Shown here piece after piece: positions 32,158 to 37,711 of a stretch of DNA of 42,195 nucleotides. This stretch comes from a virus: IMG/VR virus record IMGVR_UViG_3300042458_000993, positions 1-42,195 of that record, one strand, 5' to 3'. The notes under the pieces are model-generated. The model searched no databases and was not told the DNA's origin. It saw only the letters and a list, made by a program, of their open reading frames with translations. A program made the position numbers and the translations under genes. Position 1 is the stretch's first letter. Each line of letters opens with the position of its first letter.

Positions 32158-32294
32158 TGACTAAACTAATTTGTTGCTTTTGTGAAAAAATCTATTCTAG
32201 CGAAACCAAGTTTTGTGGTTTCTGTAATGAGTATAAAGGTCTAATGACTATAAAAGATTTTGACGAATACTACGGAGAAAGGATTTATTCATAA
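32157..32294 (+). CDS. 45-residue zinc-ribbon protein
   Basis: 'LICCFCEKIYSSETKFCGFC' then an acidic tail 'DFDEYYGERIYS'. Two C-x2-C knuckles. Overlaps its neighbours by TAATG at both ends. Confidence 0.5.
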   Translation: MTKLICCFCEKIYSSETKFCGFCNEYKGLMTIKDFDEYYGERIYS

Positions 32295-32392
32295 TGAATT
32301 TCTATGAAACATTTTTTGTAAGTGGTAACGCACTATTCTGGTTCTCTATGATCTGTTTAGCAAGTGGATTTTATTTATTCGTAAAAGAATAA
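32294..32392 (+). CDS. 32-residue membrane peptide
   Basis: 'MNFYETFFVSGNALFWFSMI' then 'CLASGFYLFVKE'. One aromatic-rich membrane helix. TAATG coupling to the zinc-ribbon gene. Confidence 0.45.
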   Translation: MNFYETFFVSGNALFWFSMICLASGFYLFVKE

Positions 32393-32423
32393 ATTTAATT
32401 CCCCTGCAAAAATGGGACGTGCC

Positions 32424-32443
32424 TGTGGATAACTTGTGGATAA
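32424..32443. promoter_or_regulatory. Two DnaA-box-like nonamers
   Basis: TGTGGATAA at 32424-32432 and 32435-32443, same 11-bp spacing as at 31551-31570. Confidence 0.6.
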
Positions 32444-32447
32444 CCTA

Positions 32448-32463
32448 TGTGATTAGTATCACA
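32448..32463. promoter_or_regulatory. CRP/GlxR-like palindrome 3
   Basis: TGTGA-TTAGTA-TCACA, directly after the DnaA-box pair and about 74 bases upstream of the P2 start. Confidence 0.6.
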
Positions 32464-32501
32464 AAAATACTTTTCCGACACGCCCGAAAAACACCCCTAA
32501 A

Positions 32502-32523
32502 TGTCAGTACCCCCTGCTAGAAT
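32502..32523 (+). promoter_or_regulatory. TGTCAG-type promoter P2
   Basis: TGTCAG, 10 bp, TAGAAT (32518-32523). Predicted +1 A at 32530. Confidence 0.7.
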
Positions 32524-32529
32524 ACTAGT

Positions 32530-32557
32530 ATAAAGAAAATCAAGAAAGGTTCTTGAT
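32530..32557 (+). promoter_or_regulatory. 5'-terminal triloop hairpin leader, copy 2
   Basis: AUAAAGAAA then ATCAAGAA-AGG-TTCTTGAT (32539-32557), an 8-bp perfect stem. Sequence differs from copy 1 but geometry is the same. Confidence 0.6.
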
Positions 32558-32574
32558 AAAGAAAGGAATTCACA

Positions 32575-32820
32575 ATGAATTCACTAAAAGTAAAAGGATA
32601 CAAGTTATCCTATCGTGTGGAGTTAGATACTAACCCACGCTATCCTCTAATGAAAGAGTTTAGCACTTGTCTAGGAGTTATCTTTAACTCAGAAATTGAG
32701 GCTAACAATTACTTAGACCTCGTAGCCTTAACAGGTACAATACTAGAAACTAATCTAGTAGAAATAGAATACACTCCACGCAATAGCGTAGTGTATGCCA
32801 CTACTAGAAGTTGGGAGTAG
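32575..32820 (+). CDS. Small phage protein, unknown function
   Basis: 81 residues, mixed alpha/beta: 'GYKLSYRVELDTNPRYPL', 'NSEIEANNYLDLVALTGTIL', 'LVEIEYTPRNSVVYATTR'. No known motif. AAAGGAATT ribosome site; leads the P2 operon. Confidence 0.55.
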   Translation: MNSLKVKGYKLSYRVELDTNPRYPLMKEFSTCLGVIFNSEIEANNYLDLVALTGTILETNLVEIEYTPRNSVVYATTRSWE

Positions 32821-32825
32821 TACTA

Positions 32826-32948
32826 ATGAAAGATTTTGTAGAAAAATTAGAATTAGAAACCTACTGGGAAAATCCAGCATTAGGAATTCACCCTGATTTA
32901 GCAAAAATGCTAGATGAGGCAATTAAGAAAGGTAGTTACACTAAATGA
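32826..32948 (+). CDS. 40-residue acidic protein
   Basis: 'MKDFVEKLELETYWENPALG' then 'IHPDLAKMLDEAIKKGSYTK'. Probably helical. ATG five bases after the upstream stop; ATGA overlap with the next gene. Confidence 0.45.
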   Translation: MKDFVEKLELETYWENPALGIHPDLAKMLDEAIKKGSYTK

Positions 32949-33112
32949 GTACTTTTGTATCAATTAAATCAGTATGCGGTGCGGTTAGCACTAGCATAGA
33001 CATCTATGACCTTGAGTTAAACCCTCACGGAGTTATCTGTTGTGATAACTGTAAGTCAATTCTTTTATGCCGTAAGGCTTGGGATTTCTTATACAAAAAA
33101 ATAAATAAATAA
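32945..33112 (+). CDS. 55-residue Cys-containing protein
   Basis: 'SVCGAVSTSIDIYDLELNPH' then 'VICCDNCKSILLCRKAW': likely a half zinc finger. Last gene of the P2 operon, followed by a terminator. Confidence 0.45.
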   Translation: MSTFVSIKSVCGAVSTSIDIYDLELNPHGVICCDNCKSILLCRKAWDFLYKKINK

Positions 33113-33118
33113 AAAAAG

Positions 33119-33146
33119 ATCGCAGAATAAAAACTGCGATTTTTTG
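33119..33146 (+). terminator. Rho-independent terminator
   Basis: ATCGCAG-AATAAAAA-CTGCGAT, 7-bp stem, then a T-run. The A-rich loop belongs to a family of end hairpins in this arm. Confidence 0.8.
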
Positions 33147-33154
33147 ACGTCCCG

Positions 33155-33170
33155 TGTGACGCAAATCACA
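33155..33170. promoter_or_regulatory. CRP/GlxR-like palindrome 4
   Basis: TGTGA-CGCAAA-TCACA, centred about 64 bases upstream of the start predicted for the sigma-70-type promoter at 33192-33220. Confidence 0.6.
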
Positions 33171-33191
33171 TTAATTATACGGCGTGTCGCC

Positions 33192-33220
33192 TTGACTTTT
33201 TGGGTTTGGTCTGCTAGTAT
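33192..33220 (+). promoter_or_regulatory. Sigma-70-type promoter with paired-repeat leader
   Basis: TTGACT, 17 bp, TGC-TAGTAT (33215-33220). Predicted start 33227. Confidence 0.7.
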
Positions 33221-33226
33221 TGCTAC

Positions 33227-33310
33227 TATAACAATTAAATAATGACTAATAAGGTAGTGAGCCTAGCAAATAAATGTGACCAGTATCACATTGAGCCTAG
33301 CGAATAAATG
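33227..33310 (+). promoter_or_regulatory. Paired-repeat leader element, copy A
   Basis: AATTAAATA near +7, TGAGCCTAGCAAATAA at +32 (33258-33273), hairpin/dyad AATGTGA-CCAGTA-TCACATT, TGAGCCTAGCGAATAA at +66 (33292-33307). The dyad is also a TGTGA-N6-TCACA site (33275-33290). Confidence 0.65.
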
Positions 33311-33318
33311 CCCTAAAA

Positions 33319-33340
33319 TGTCAGCCCCTAGTGGTAGGAT
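33319..33340 (+). promoter_or_regulatory. TGTCAG-type promoter P3
   Basis: TGTCAG (33319-33324), 10 bp, TAGGAT (33335-33340). Predicted +1 A at 33347. Lies downstream of copy A, so the operon has two stacked promoters. Confidence 0.7.
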
Positions 33341-33375
33341 AGTCTTATCACTTAAAAATGAAAGGAAGTCTAAAA

Positions 33376-33573
33376 ATGACTTACACTGTAACACTAGAAA
33401 CCTTTAATGGTTCTACTAAAAAAATCAACCTTGCCTCTAAAGGTGCGGTTGCTCAATTCGTATCAACTTACCCAACTCAATTACCTGTTGGCGTATCTGT
33501 AAAAATCGCTTGCGATACTCTCGGTCTAAGTGGCACAATTCGTGGCACTCGCTTACTAACAAACTCAAACTAA
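33376..33573 (+). CDS. Small beta-rich phage protein
   Basis: 65 residues from the ATG at 33376, chosen over the ATG at 33358 because AAAGGAAG lies between them. 'MTYTVTLETFNGSTKKINLA' and 'VKIACDTLGLSGTIRGTR'. Not recognised. Confidence 0.55.
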   Translation: MTYTVTLETFNGSTKKINLASKGAVAQFVSTYPTQLPVGVSVKIACDTLGLSGTIRGTRLLTNSN

Positions 33574-33592
33574 AGAATAGGAAATAAAATAA

Positions 33593-33799
33593 ATGATAAA
33601 AGTAAATCACTCTCTAAACTTCGTAACCGAATTTGATGAAACCCATCCAATTTCTCAACGATTCTTGCAACTAGATGAACTCTCACAAATTGCAATGCTT
33701 GAAGGTATGCTCAAGGAACTGTTAGTGCCTGCATTAACTCCAGTAATTGAGGACATAAATAAAAATGGTTCTTATGCAATTCTAAAGGTGGTCGCATAA
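33593..33799 (+). CDS. Small acidic phage protein
   Basis: 68 residues: 'HSLNFVTEFDETHPISQRFL' then helices 'LSQIAMLEGMLKELLV'. TAGGAA upstream; TAATG overlap with the next gene. Confidence 0.5.
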   Translation: MIKVNHSLNFVTEFDETHPISQRFLQLDELSQIAMLEGMLKELLVPALTPVIEDINKNGSYAILKVVA

Positions 33800-33996
33800 T
33801 GATGACCCGTAAAGACTATGTTGCCACTGCTGAAATTCTTAGCAATTATTTTGCTACCTCTGTTTTTGACGAACAAGGGGAAATGCTATTTGCTGATTTG
33901 GTAGATGAATTTTCTCTAATGTTCGAAACGGATAATCCAAGATTTGACGCAACTAAATTTGCTATTGCTTGCTATAAAGAATTGGCGGGTGTGTAA
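33799..33996 (+). CDS. Small helical phage protein
   Basis: 65 residues: 'DYVATAEILSNYFATSVFDE' and 'DNPRFDATKFAIACYKELAG'. This resembles small proteins of actinophage early regions that begin with a tyrosine-alanine helix; function unknown. Coupled at both ends by TAATG. Confidence 0.5.
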   Translation: MMTRKDYVATAEILSNYFATSVFDEQGEMLFADLVDEFSLMFETDNPRFDATKFAIACYKELAGV

Positions 33997-34148
33997 TGAT
34001 TTTAGATACTGGAACACTAATCGCAATTGTAATTGCTCTTGCTGGTTCTGTTGGAATGATGATCGCATTTTGGCAACGCAATGTTAAATTAGAAAAAGAA
34101 ATTCGCAGACTGTCAGTTGCTTTGCGAACTGAACGACTTAAAAAATAA
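33996..34148 (+). CDS. 50-residue membrane protein with coiled coil
   Basis: 'MILDTGTLIAIVIALAGSVG' begins a single membrane helix, then a basic coiled coil ('LEKEIRRLSVALRTERLKK'). Typical of small phage inner-membrane proteins (Rz-like or holin-accessory), not assignable. Confidence 0.5.
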   Translation: MILDTGTLIAIVIALAGSVGMMIAFWQRNVKLEKEIRRLSVALRTERLKK

Positions 34149-34159
34149 ATAAAAATCCT

Positions 34160-34190
34160 AAGCAAGATTTAAAACTGCTTCCAATTTTTT
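34160..34190 (+). terminator. Rho-independent terminator
   Basis: AAGCA-AGATTTAAAAC-TGCTT, then TTTTTT after CCAA. Same loop style (ending AAAAC) as the 23-nt hairpins further right. Confidence 0.65.
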
Positions 34191-34192
34191 GG

Positions 34193-34232
34193 GACGTCGC
34201 GGTCGGGCGTGTCGCCCACAGATTTATCCACA
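34193..34232 (+). promoter_or_regulatory. GACGTC...CGTGTCG block plus DnaA box, copy 1
   Basis: GACGTCGCGGTCGGGCGTG, then TCGCCCACA (34193-34220), then TTATCCACA (34224-34232). The GGGCG-TGT-CGCCC part can form a hairpin. GC-rich in an AT-rich genome. Confidence 0.6.
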
Positions 34233-34242
34233 GGCTTAGTGT

Positions 34243-34258
34243 TGTGAGATTTATCACA
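34243..34258. promoter_or_regulatory. CRP/GlxR-like palindrome 6
   Basis: TGTGA-GATTTA-TCACA, just after the DnaA-box-like site. Confidence 0.6.
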
Positions 34259-34299
34259 TAGGTTGAGCGTCTCACTATTTGGATTTACTGGCTAGTAAG

Positions 34300-34328
34300 T
34301 TGATATTTTCTGTCTAATAGGCTAGACT
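34300..34328 (+). promoter_or_regulatory. Sigma-70-type promoter
   Basis: TTGATA, 17 bp, TAGACT (34323-34328). Its transcript would hold TAGACTT/AAGTCTA arms. Upstream of P4. Confidence 0.5.
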
Positions 34329-34380
34329 TACATAGTAAGGAAAAAGAAAGTCTATTTACTTTGGGCGTGTCTAGCAGAAA

Positions 34381-34402
34381 TGTCAGACCCCTATGGTAGG
34401 AT
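34381..34402 (+). promoter_or_regulatory. TGTCAG-type promoter P4
   Basis: TGTCAG, 10 bp, TAGGAT (34397-34402). Predicted +1 A at 34409. Confidence 0.7.
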
Positions 34403-34434
34403 AGAATTATCAACAAAAAGAAAGAGGTTGGCAA

Positions 34435-34638
34435 ATGTCAGCAAATGTCTATACAATAGAACACCTACTAGTAGGAACACAGTATCGCTCCAATACTTTA
34501 ACTGGAGAAATTATCTCAGCAGAGATACACCCTAAAGCCGTATGGTATCAGGGTTGCGAAAGTTATTTGGTAGAAGTGCGCCCTAATAACTTTGGAAAGA
34601 CAGTATGTCGCACAGTAGCAGTAAAGGTAGAAAACTAA
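34435..34638 (+). CDS. Small phage protein
   Basis: 67 residues: 'YTIEHLLVGTQYRSNTLTGE' then 'VWYQGCESYLVEVRPNNFGK'. Beta-rich. AAAGAGG seven bases before the ATG. Leads the P4 operon of six overlapping genes. Not recognised. Confidence 0.5.
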   Translation: MSANVYTIEHLLVGTQYRSNTLTGEIISAEIHPKAVWYQGCESYLVEVRPNNFGKTVCRTVAVKVEN

Positions 34639-34781
34639 TGGGATACATAGAGATTTTTAGAATTGACAACGAAGGCGCAGGGTGGGTAGACTTGGAGTCT
34701 GCTACACCTGATGAACTATTTAACTTGGAAGTGGGCTTACTTAATGAAGGCGCACTATTTACTACGAAAGAGGCTAACTAA
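34638..34781 (+). CDS. 47-residue acidic protein
   Basis: 'MGYIEIFRIDNEGAGWVDLE' then 'ATPDELFNLEVGLLNEGALF'. Acidic, compact. TAATG overlaps at both ends. Not recognised. Confidence 0.45.
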   Translation: MGYIEIFRIDNEGAGWVDLESATPDELFNLEVGLLNEGALFTTKEAN

Positions 34782-34999
34782 TGAACGAATACCTATACTC
34801 AGTAACTACTACTAACGATAGCGAGAATAAGCCTAATTGGGTTGGTCGCTATGCTGATGCTTTATCTGCCGTGGAAGTTTATCAAAAGTTTATTGACCAC
34901 GGATTTGCTAATGAATACCGAACAGTTAATTTATCAGAGCCGTCAGGCAAGATGCATACAAAAATATTGTATCGCTCAGGAATTGTAGGGGGTAAGTAA
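34781..34999 (+). CDS. Small phage protein
   Basis: 72 residues: 'EYLYSVTTTNDSENKPNW' and 'AVEVYQKFIDHGFANEYRTV'. Layout suggests a small alpha/beta fold like those at 41037 and 41252. Next ATG follows its stop directly. Confidence 0.5.
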   Translation: MNEYLYSVTTTNDSENKPNWVGRYADALSAVEVYQKFIDHGFANEYRTVNLSEPSGKMHTKILYRSGIVGGK

Positions 35000-35287
35000 A
35001 TGGGAAGCGTAACAGTAATTGGATTAGCAGACTCAGTATTAGATTTAGAAACTCAGATAGCGTATCACTTGCAAGGTAATCACTATCCGCCCGTACCACT
35101 TTCTATGGTACAACCTTGCATTGATGCTATTGATGCTATGTATGCAGAAGAAAGCGATACGCCAATTGCACTTCCAGAAGGCATAACCTATAAAGGTCGC
35201 ACTACTGCACCCGCTTGGGCAATTGTTGAGCAGCACCACTTATCTTGGTTCATTGACCCAGCAGATGAGTATGGAGATGAGGAATAA
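35000..35287 (+). CDS. Conserved actinophage early protein
   Basis: 95 residues. 'MGSVTVIGLADSVLDLETQI', 'HLQGNHYPPVPLSMVQPC', 'LPEGITYKGRTTAPAWAIVE' and 'HHLSWFID' resemble a small protein family I have seen in actinophage early regions. Function unknown. Confidence 0.55.
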   Translation: MGSVTVIGLADSVLDLETQIAYHLQGNHYPPVPLSMVQPCIDAIDAMYAEESDTPIALPEGITYKGRTTAPAWAIVEQHHLSWFIDPADEYGDEE

Positions 35288-35382
35288 TGCTAAAGTGTTG
35301 GAGTTGTAAAATAGAGGTAGATGAGGAAACAGGCTATCACTTATTTGATGGCGATATCATATGCTCGGATTGTGAGAACTAA
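35287..35382 (+). CDS. 31-residue zinc-ribbon peptide
   Basis: 'MLKCWSCKIEVDEETGYHLF' then 'DGDIICSDCEN': two C-x2-C knuckles, a complete minimal zinc ribbon. TAATG overlap upstream; the next ATG follows the stop. Confidence 0.5.
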   Translation: MLKCWSCKIEVDEETGYHLFDGDIICSDCEN

Positions 35383-35625
35383 ATGTCTGATACAATGTTA
35401 GATATGGAACTTTTACACGCTGACAATATAACACCAGGTCAGTTAATGATTGATGATCTAATAAAAATTGACAACGATATCGTTCAGGTTATTTCTATCA
35501 TAAGTGATTCTACTGGAGATAACTATGATGTAGAAACTCAAAACGAATTTGGTGAAAAAGAATTTACTCAGTATGCTTATACTGATTTGATTCCGTTGTA
35601 TGTTTTTATTGACTATGAGGAATAG
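35383..35625 (+). CDS. Small acidic phage protein
   Basis: 80 residues: 'DNITPGQLMIDDLIKIDNDI', 'VQVISIISDSTGDNYDVET', 'YTDLIPLYVFIDYEE'. The G-x-L-x-x-D-D...V-x-x-I pattern suggests a small SH3-like barrel, also seen at 36088-36282. Last gene of the P4 operon. Confidence 0.5.
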   Translation: MSDTMLDMELLHADNITPGQLMIDDLIKIDNDIVQVISIISDSTGDNYDVETQNEFGEKEFTQYAYTDLIPLYVFIDYEE

Positions 35626-35631
35626 TTAAAA

Positions 35632-35662
35632 GTATTTTTATTCACTTCCCCGAATAAAAATG
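35632..35662. terminator. Terminator hairpin
   Basis: ATTTTTATTC and GAATAAAAAT are perfect 10-bp arms around ACTTCCCC. The T's lie inside the arm, so efficiency is uncertain. Confidence 0.55.
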
Positions 35663-35663
35663 C

Positions 35664-35703
35664 GACGTCGCGGTCGGGCGTGTCGCCCACAGCCTGTGGA
35701 TAA
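35664..35703 (+). promoter_or_regulatory. GACGTC...CGTGTCG block plus DnaA box, copy 2
   Basis: Near-identical to 34193-34220, followed by CCTGTGGATAA (nonamer 35695-35703, opposite orientation to copy 1). Confidence 0.6.
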
Positions 35704-35707
35704 CTTA

Positions 35708-35723
35708 TGTGATGTTTATCACA
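35708..35723. promoter_or_regulatory. CRP/GlxR-like palindrome 7
   Basis: TGTGA-TGTTTA-TCACA, about 75 bases upstream of the P5 start. Confidence 0.6.
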
Positions 35724-35762
35724 AATCTTTGACTAGTCAGACCACTCGACACGCTGGCTATT

Positions 35763-35784
35763 TGTCAGCCCTGCGTGGTAGACT
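35763..35784 (+). promoter_or_regulatory. TGTCAG-type promoter P5
   Basis: TGTCAG, 10 bp, TAGACT (35779-35784). Predicted +1 A at 35791. Confidence 0.7.
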
Positions 35785-35790
35785 TTCAGT

Positions 35791-35815
35791 ATAAAGAAAG
35801 TGAGAAACTCTCACT
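35791..35815 (+). promoter_or_regulatory. 5'-terminal triloop hairpin leader, copy 3
   Basis: AUAAAGAA then AGTGAGA-AAC-TCTCACT (35799-35815). Third stem of the same design with unrelated stem sequence. Confidence 0.6.
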
Positions 35816-35834
35816 AAGAAAGGTTAGGTCAAAA

Positions 35835-35942
35835 ATGACTAACACTAATGAAAAAAAGAAAGTCGCTTATTGCGAAAAACACGAACAAGAATTTTCAGGT
35901 ATCTGTGGTTCTTGTATAGGAGAATTTGGATACTTTGACTAA
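35835..35942 (+). CDS. 35-residue zinc-binding peptide
   Basis: 'YCEKHEQEFSGICGSCIGEF': C-x2-H plus C-x2-C. Lys-rich start. AAAGG upstream; TAATG overlap to the next gene. Confidence 0.5.
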   Translation: MTNTNEKKKVAYCEKHEQEFSGICGSCIGEFGYFD

Positions 35943-36088
35943 TGAGTACCTTTGATAGAATTCTTAAAGAGCAACAAGAAAAAAGAATTGCTCAATCAGA
36001 AAAAAATAAGGCTATGGTAGAGGCTATGTTCTCTAACAATTCTCGCCCACTAAACAACTCATACCTACTAATGAAAGAAGAAAACTAA
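35942..36088 (+). CDS. 48-residue charged protein
   Basis: 'MSTFDRILKEQQEKRIAQSE' then 'KNKAMVEAMFSNNSRP'. Likely a single amphipathic helix. TAATG overlaps at both ends. Confidence 0.45.
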   Translation: MSTFDRILKEQQEKRIAQSEKNKAMVEAMFSNNSRPLNNSYLLMKEEN

Positions 36089-36282
36089 TGTCACTATCAC
36101 TAATTAATAAAATCAATGTTGGAAAAATATTTATTTCCAATAACGAAACTTATCTTGTTAAAGAGATTCTAGAAGTTAACGACGAAACCGAATTAGTAAG
36201 TGCAACGCTTACTAATCACAAAGGTGAGGAAGTTTTCTTTAATGGTGGATTCTCTCAATGGTTCGAAGGGTTGGTTAAATAA
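36088..36282 (+). CDS. Small SH3-like-barrel-type protein
   Basis: 64 residues: 'INVGKIFISNNETYLVKEIL' then 'LVSATLTNHKGEEVFFNGGF'. Resembles 35383-35625 in layout. Not recognised. Confidence 0.45.
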   Translation: MSLSLINKINVGKIFISNNETYLVKEILEVNDETELVSATLTNHKGEEVFFNGGFSQWFEGLVK

Positions 36283-36372
36283 ATGAAAACACTACAAGAA
36301 AAATTAAACGCAGTAGCGTTAGAATTAGAACCAGTACTTTGGGAATTATTAGACGAAATAGAAAAAGAATAA
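36283..36372 (+). CDS. 29-residue acidic peptide
   Basis: 'MKTLQEKLNAVALELEPVLW' then 'ELLDEIEKE'. Amphipathic helix. The ATG directly follows the upstream stop. Confidence 0.4.
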   Translation: MKTLQEKLNAVALELEPVLWELLDEIEKE

Positions 36373-36384
36373 ATAAAAACCAAG

Positions 36385-36412
36385 ATTGCAGAAATAAAAA
36401 TCTGCAATTTTT
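36385..36412 (+). terminator. Rho-independent terminator
   Basis: ATTGCAGA-AATAAAAA-TCTGCAAT, 8-bp perfect stem, then TTTT. Loop almost the same as at 33119-33146. Confidence 0.8.
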
Positions 36413-36413
36413 G

Positions 36414-36443
36414 GACGTCGCGGTCGGGCGTGTCTGTGGATAA
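36414..36443 (+). promoter_or_regulatory. GACGTC...CGTGTC block fused to a DnaA box, copy 3
   Basis: GACGTCGCGGTCGGGCGTG then TC, with the CGCCCACAGC segment missing, so the nonamer TGTGGATAA (36435-36443) follows directly. A natural deletion variant of copies 1 and 2. Confidence 0.6.
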
Positions 36444-36530
36444 CTTGGGGATACTCACCAGTAACCCCTATAAAATATCTTTAAGATGATTTATTTTCTT
36501 TTCCCCGATCCTGGGCGCTGGAAAATTTTT

Positions 36531-36562
36531 TGTGATTTTAATCACACGAGTTAGATTTGACA
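36531..36562 (+). promoter_or_regulatory. CRP/GlxR-like palindrome 8 and -35 element
   Basis: TGTGA-TTTTAA-TCACA (36531-36546), then TTGACA (36557-36562), a perfect -35 with its -10 at 36581. Palindrome centre about 54 bases upstream of the predicted start. Confidence 0.6.
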
Positions 36563-36580
36563 TTTTTATCAGATGTGTGT

Positions 36581-36592
36581 TAGTATTGCTAT
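36581..36592 (+). promoter_or_regulatory. -10 element for a leaderless mRNA
   Basis: TGT-TAGTAT (hexamer 36581-36586), six bases, then ATG at 36593; 18-bp spacer to TTGACA. Confidence 0.65.
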
Positions 36593-36739
36593 ATGAAGAA
36601 AACAAATGAGGAACTACGCAGGCTAATGGAGTTAAGACGCTCTAATGCCGCCTCTGCCGTGCCTTCAAAGAAAGCCTACAACCGTAGGAAATGTCAGTCC
36701 CAACTGATAGAATTAAAGAAAACAAAGGAGACCCCCTAA
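36593..36739 (+). CDS. 48-residue basic protein
   Basis: 'MKKTNEELRRLMELRRSNAA' then 'KKAYNRRKCQSQLIELKK'. Strongly basic and helical, perhaps nucleic-acid binding. Leaderless start. Promoter P6 lies inside its reading frame, and its stop overlaps the next start. Confidence 0.5.
   Translation: MKKTNEELRRLMELRRSNAASAVPSKKAYNRRKCQSQLIELKKTKETP
36692..36713 (+). promoter_or_regulatory. TGTCAG-type promoter P6 (inside a gene)
   Basis: TGTCAG (36692-36697), 10 bp, TAGAAT (36708-36713). Predicted +1 A at 36720; leader of 19 bases with AAAGGAG. Confidence 0.65.
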
Positions 36740-36918
36740 TGGCCAATATGTATGAAGATGAAATGTTTGATGAGTACTACTCAACAACTTGCCCCTCTTG
36801 TCAAGAAAATGCCGTTGACGCATATGAAGAAAAATGTACTCATTGCTTACTAGAAGAAATGTCCGCTACCTATAATGAGGACATTGCTCTAGAAATGAGT
36901 CTAGGCCTTGACTACTAA
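36739..36918 (+). CDS. 59-residue acidic zinc-ribbon protein
   Basis: From the ATG at 36739 with AAAGGAG upstream. An upstream in-frame ATG at 36691 overlaps P6 and is rejected. 'TCPSCQENAVDAYEEKCTHC' gives two C-x2-C knuckles in a very acidic protein. Confidence 0.55.
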   Translation: MANMYEDEMFDEYYSTTCPSCQENAVDAYEEKCTHCLLEEMSATYNEDIALEMSLGLDY

Positions 36919-37642
36919 TACACTTAAACTAAAAAGATCTAATGATAGAAAGGTGGCTAACCTTGTCACAAAAAATGGAAAGCAAGCAGCAATCGCAAAT
37001 ACATTCGGCCTACCTGCTGGAAAGGCTTTCTCGTGCCCTGGTGCCACTAGTGTTTGTGAAAGCGTTTGCTACGCAGGAAAACTTGAAAAAGTATTCCCCT
37101 CAGTAAAAGTTAATCTGCTACACAATTGGTCCTTGCTTAAAGACGCAGACGGCGAAACTATGGTCCGCTTACTTAATGAGATGATTTCTGATTTCAAGGC
37201 TGACTGTATCAAGAAAGACGCACCGATGTTATTCCGTATCCACTGGGACGGAGATTTCTTTAATGATACTTATACATATGCCTGGAAAGTAGTTATTGAT
37301 AAGCATTCGGATGTTCAATTCTGGGTATATACCCGCGTAAAGTCCGCTGCTCTTATTCTTAAGGATATTCCTAACTTGTCTCTTTACTTTAGCACTGATA
37401 GTGAGAATGTAAAAATTGGTGTTGACTTAAAAATTAATCAAGGTGTTCGCCTTGCTTATCTTGCTAAGAACTTTGCTATAGGTCAAGCAGATATGAAAGA
37501 AATGATCGGGCGACCTGCTGCTAAGTGTCCTGAGAATAATAAACAAATTCCCCTTATCTCTACTAAGGGTAGCGCTTGCGTTTCTTGTAAGTTATGTGTA
37601 TACTCTAAGAGTGATATTCTTTTCTCTGCGAGTAAAAAGTAA
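36908..37642 (+). CDS. GP88-family protein (mycobacteriophage gene product 88 domain)
   Basis: 244 residues from a TTG at 36908 that overlaps the upstream gene; a GTG at codon 17 is the other option. No ATG is available in this region. 'LPAGKAFSCPGATSVCESVC' (about 35-54), 'FRIHWDGDFFNDTY' and a late Cys cluster 'ACVSCKLCVYS' are features of this actinophage family, whose function I do not know. The two Cys groups suggest a metal site. It supports an actinobacterial host. Confidence 0.75.
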   Translation: MTTNTLKLKRSNDRKVANLVTKNGKQAAIANTFGLPAGKAFSCPGATSVCESVCYAGKLEKVFPSVKVNLLHNWSLLKDADGETMVRLLNEMISDFKADCIKKDAPMLFRIHWDGDFFNDTYTYAWKVVIDKHSDVQFWVYTRVKSAALILKDIPNLSLYFSTDSENVKIGVDLKINQGVRLAYLAKNFAIGQADMKEMIGRPAAKCPENNKQIPLISTKGSACVSCKLCVYSKSDILFSASKK

Positions 37643-37711
37643 ATGAGTCCTTGGTTCTATTTACTAATGATACTAATAGTAATGATTTCTATTTTAGGTG
37701 GGAGTGGATAA
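37643..37711 (+). CDS. 22-residue membrane peptide
   Basis: 'MSPWFYLLMILIVMISILGG' plus SG. ATG directly after the GP88 stop. A single hydrophobic helix; possible but unproven micropeptide. Confidence 0.35.
   Translation: MSPWFYLLMILIVMISILGGSG

Noticed and set aside
33242-33307. 21-codon frame starting MTNKVVSL across the paired repeats
   Set aside because: It lacks a ribosome site, and the other two copies of the repeat element do not conserve a frame, so a nucleic-acid function is favoured.
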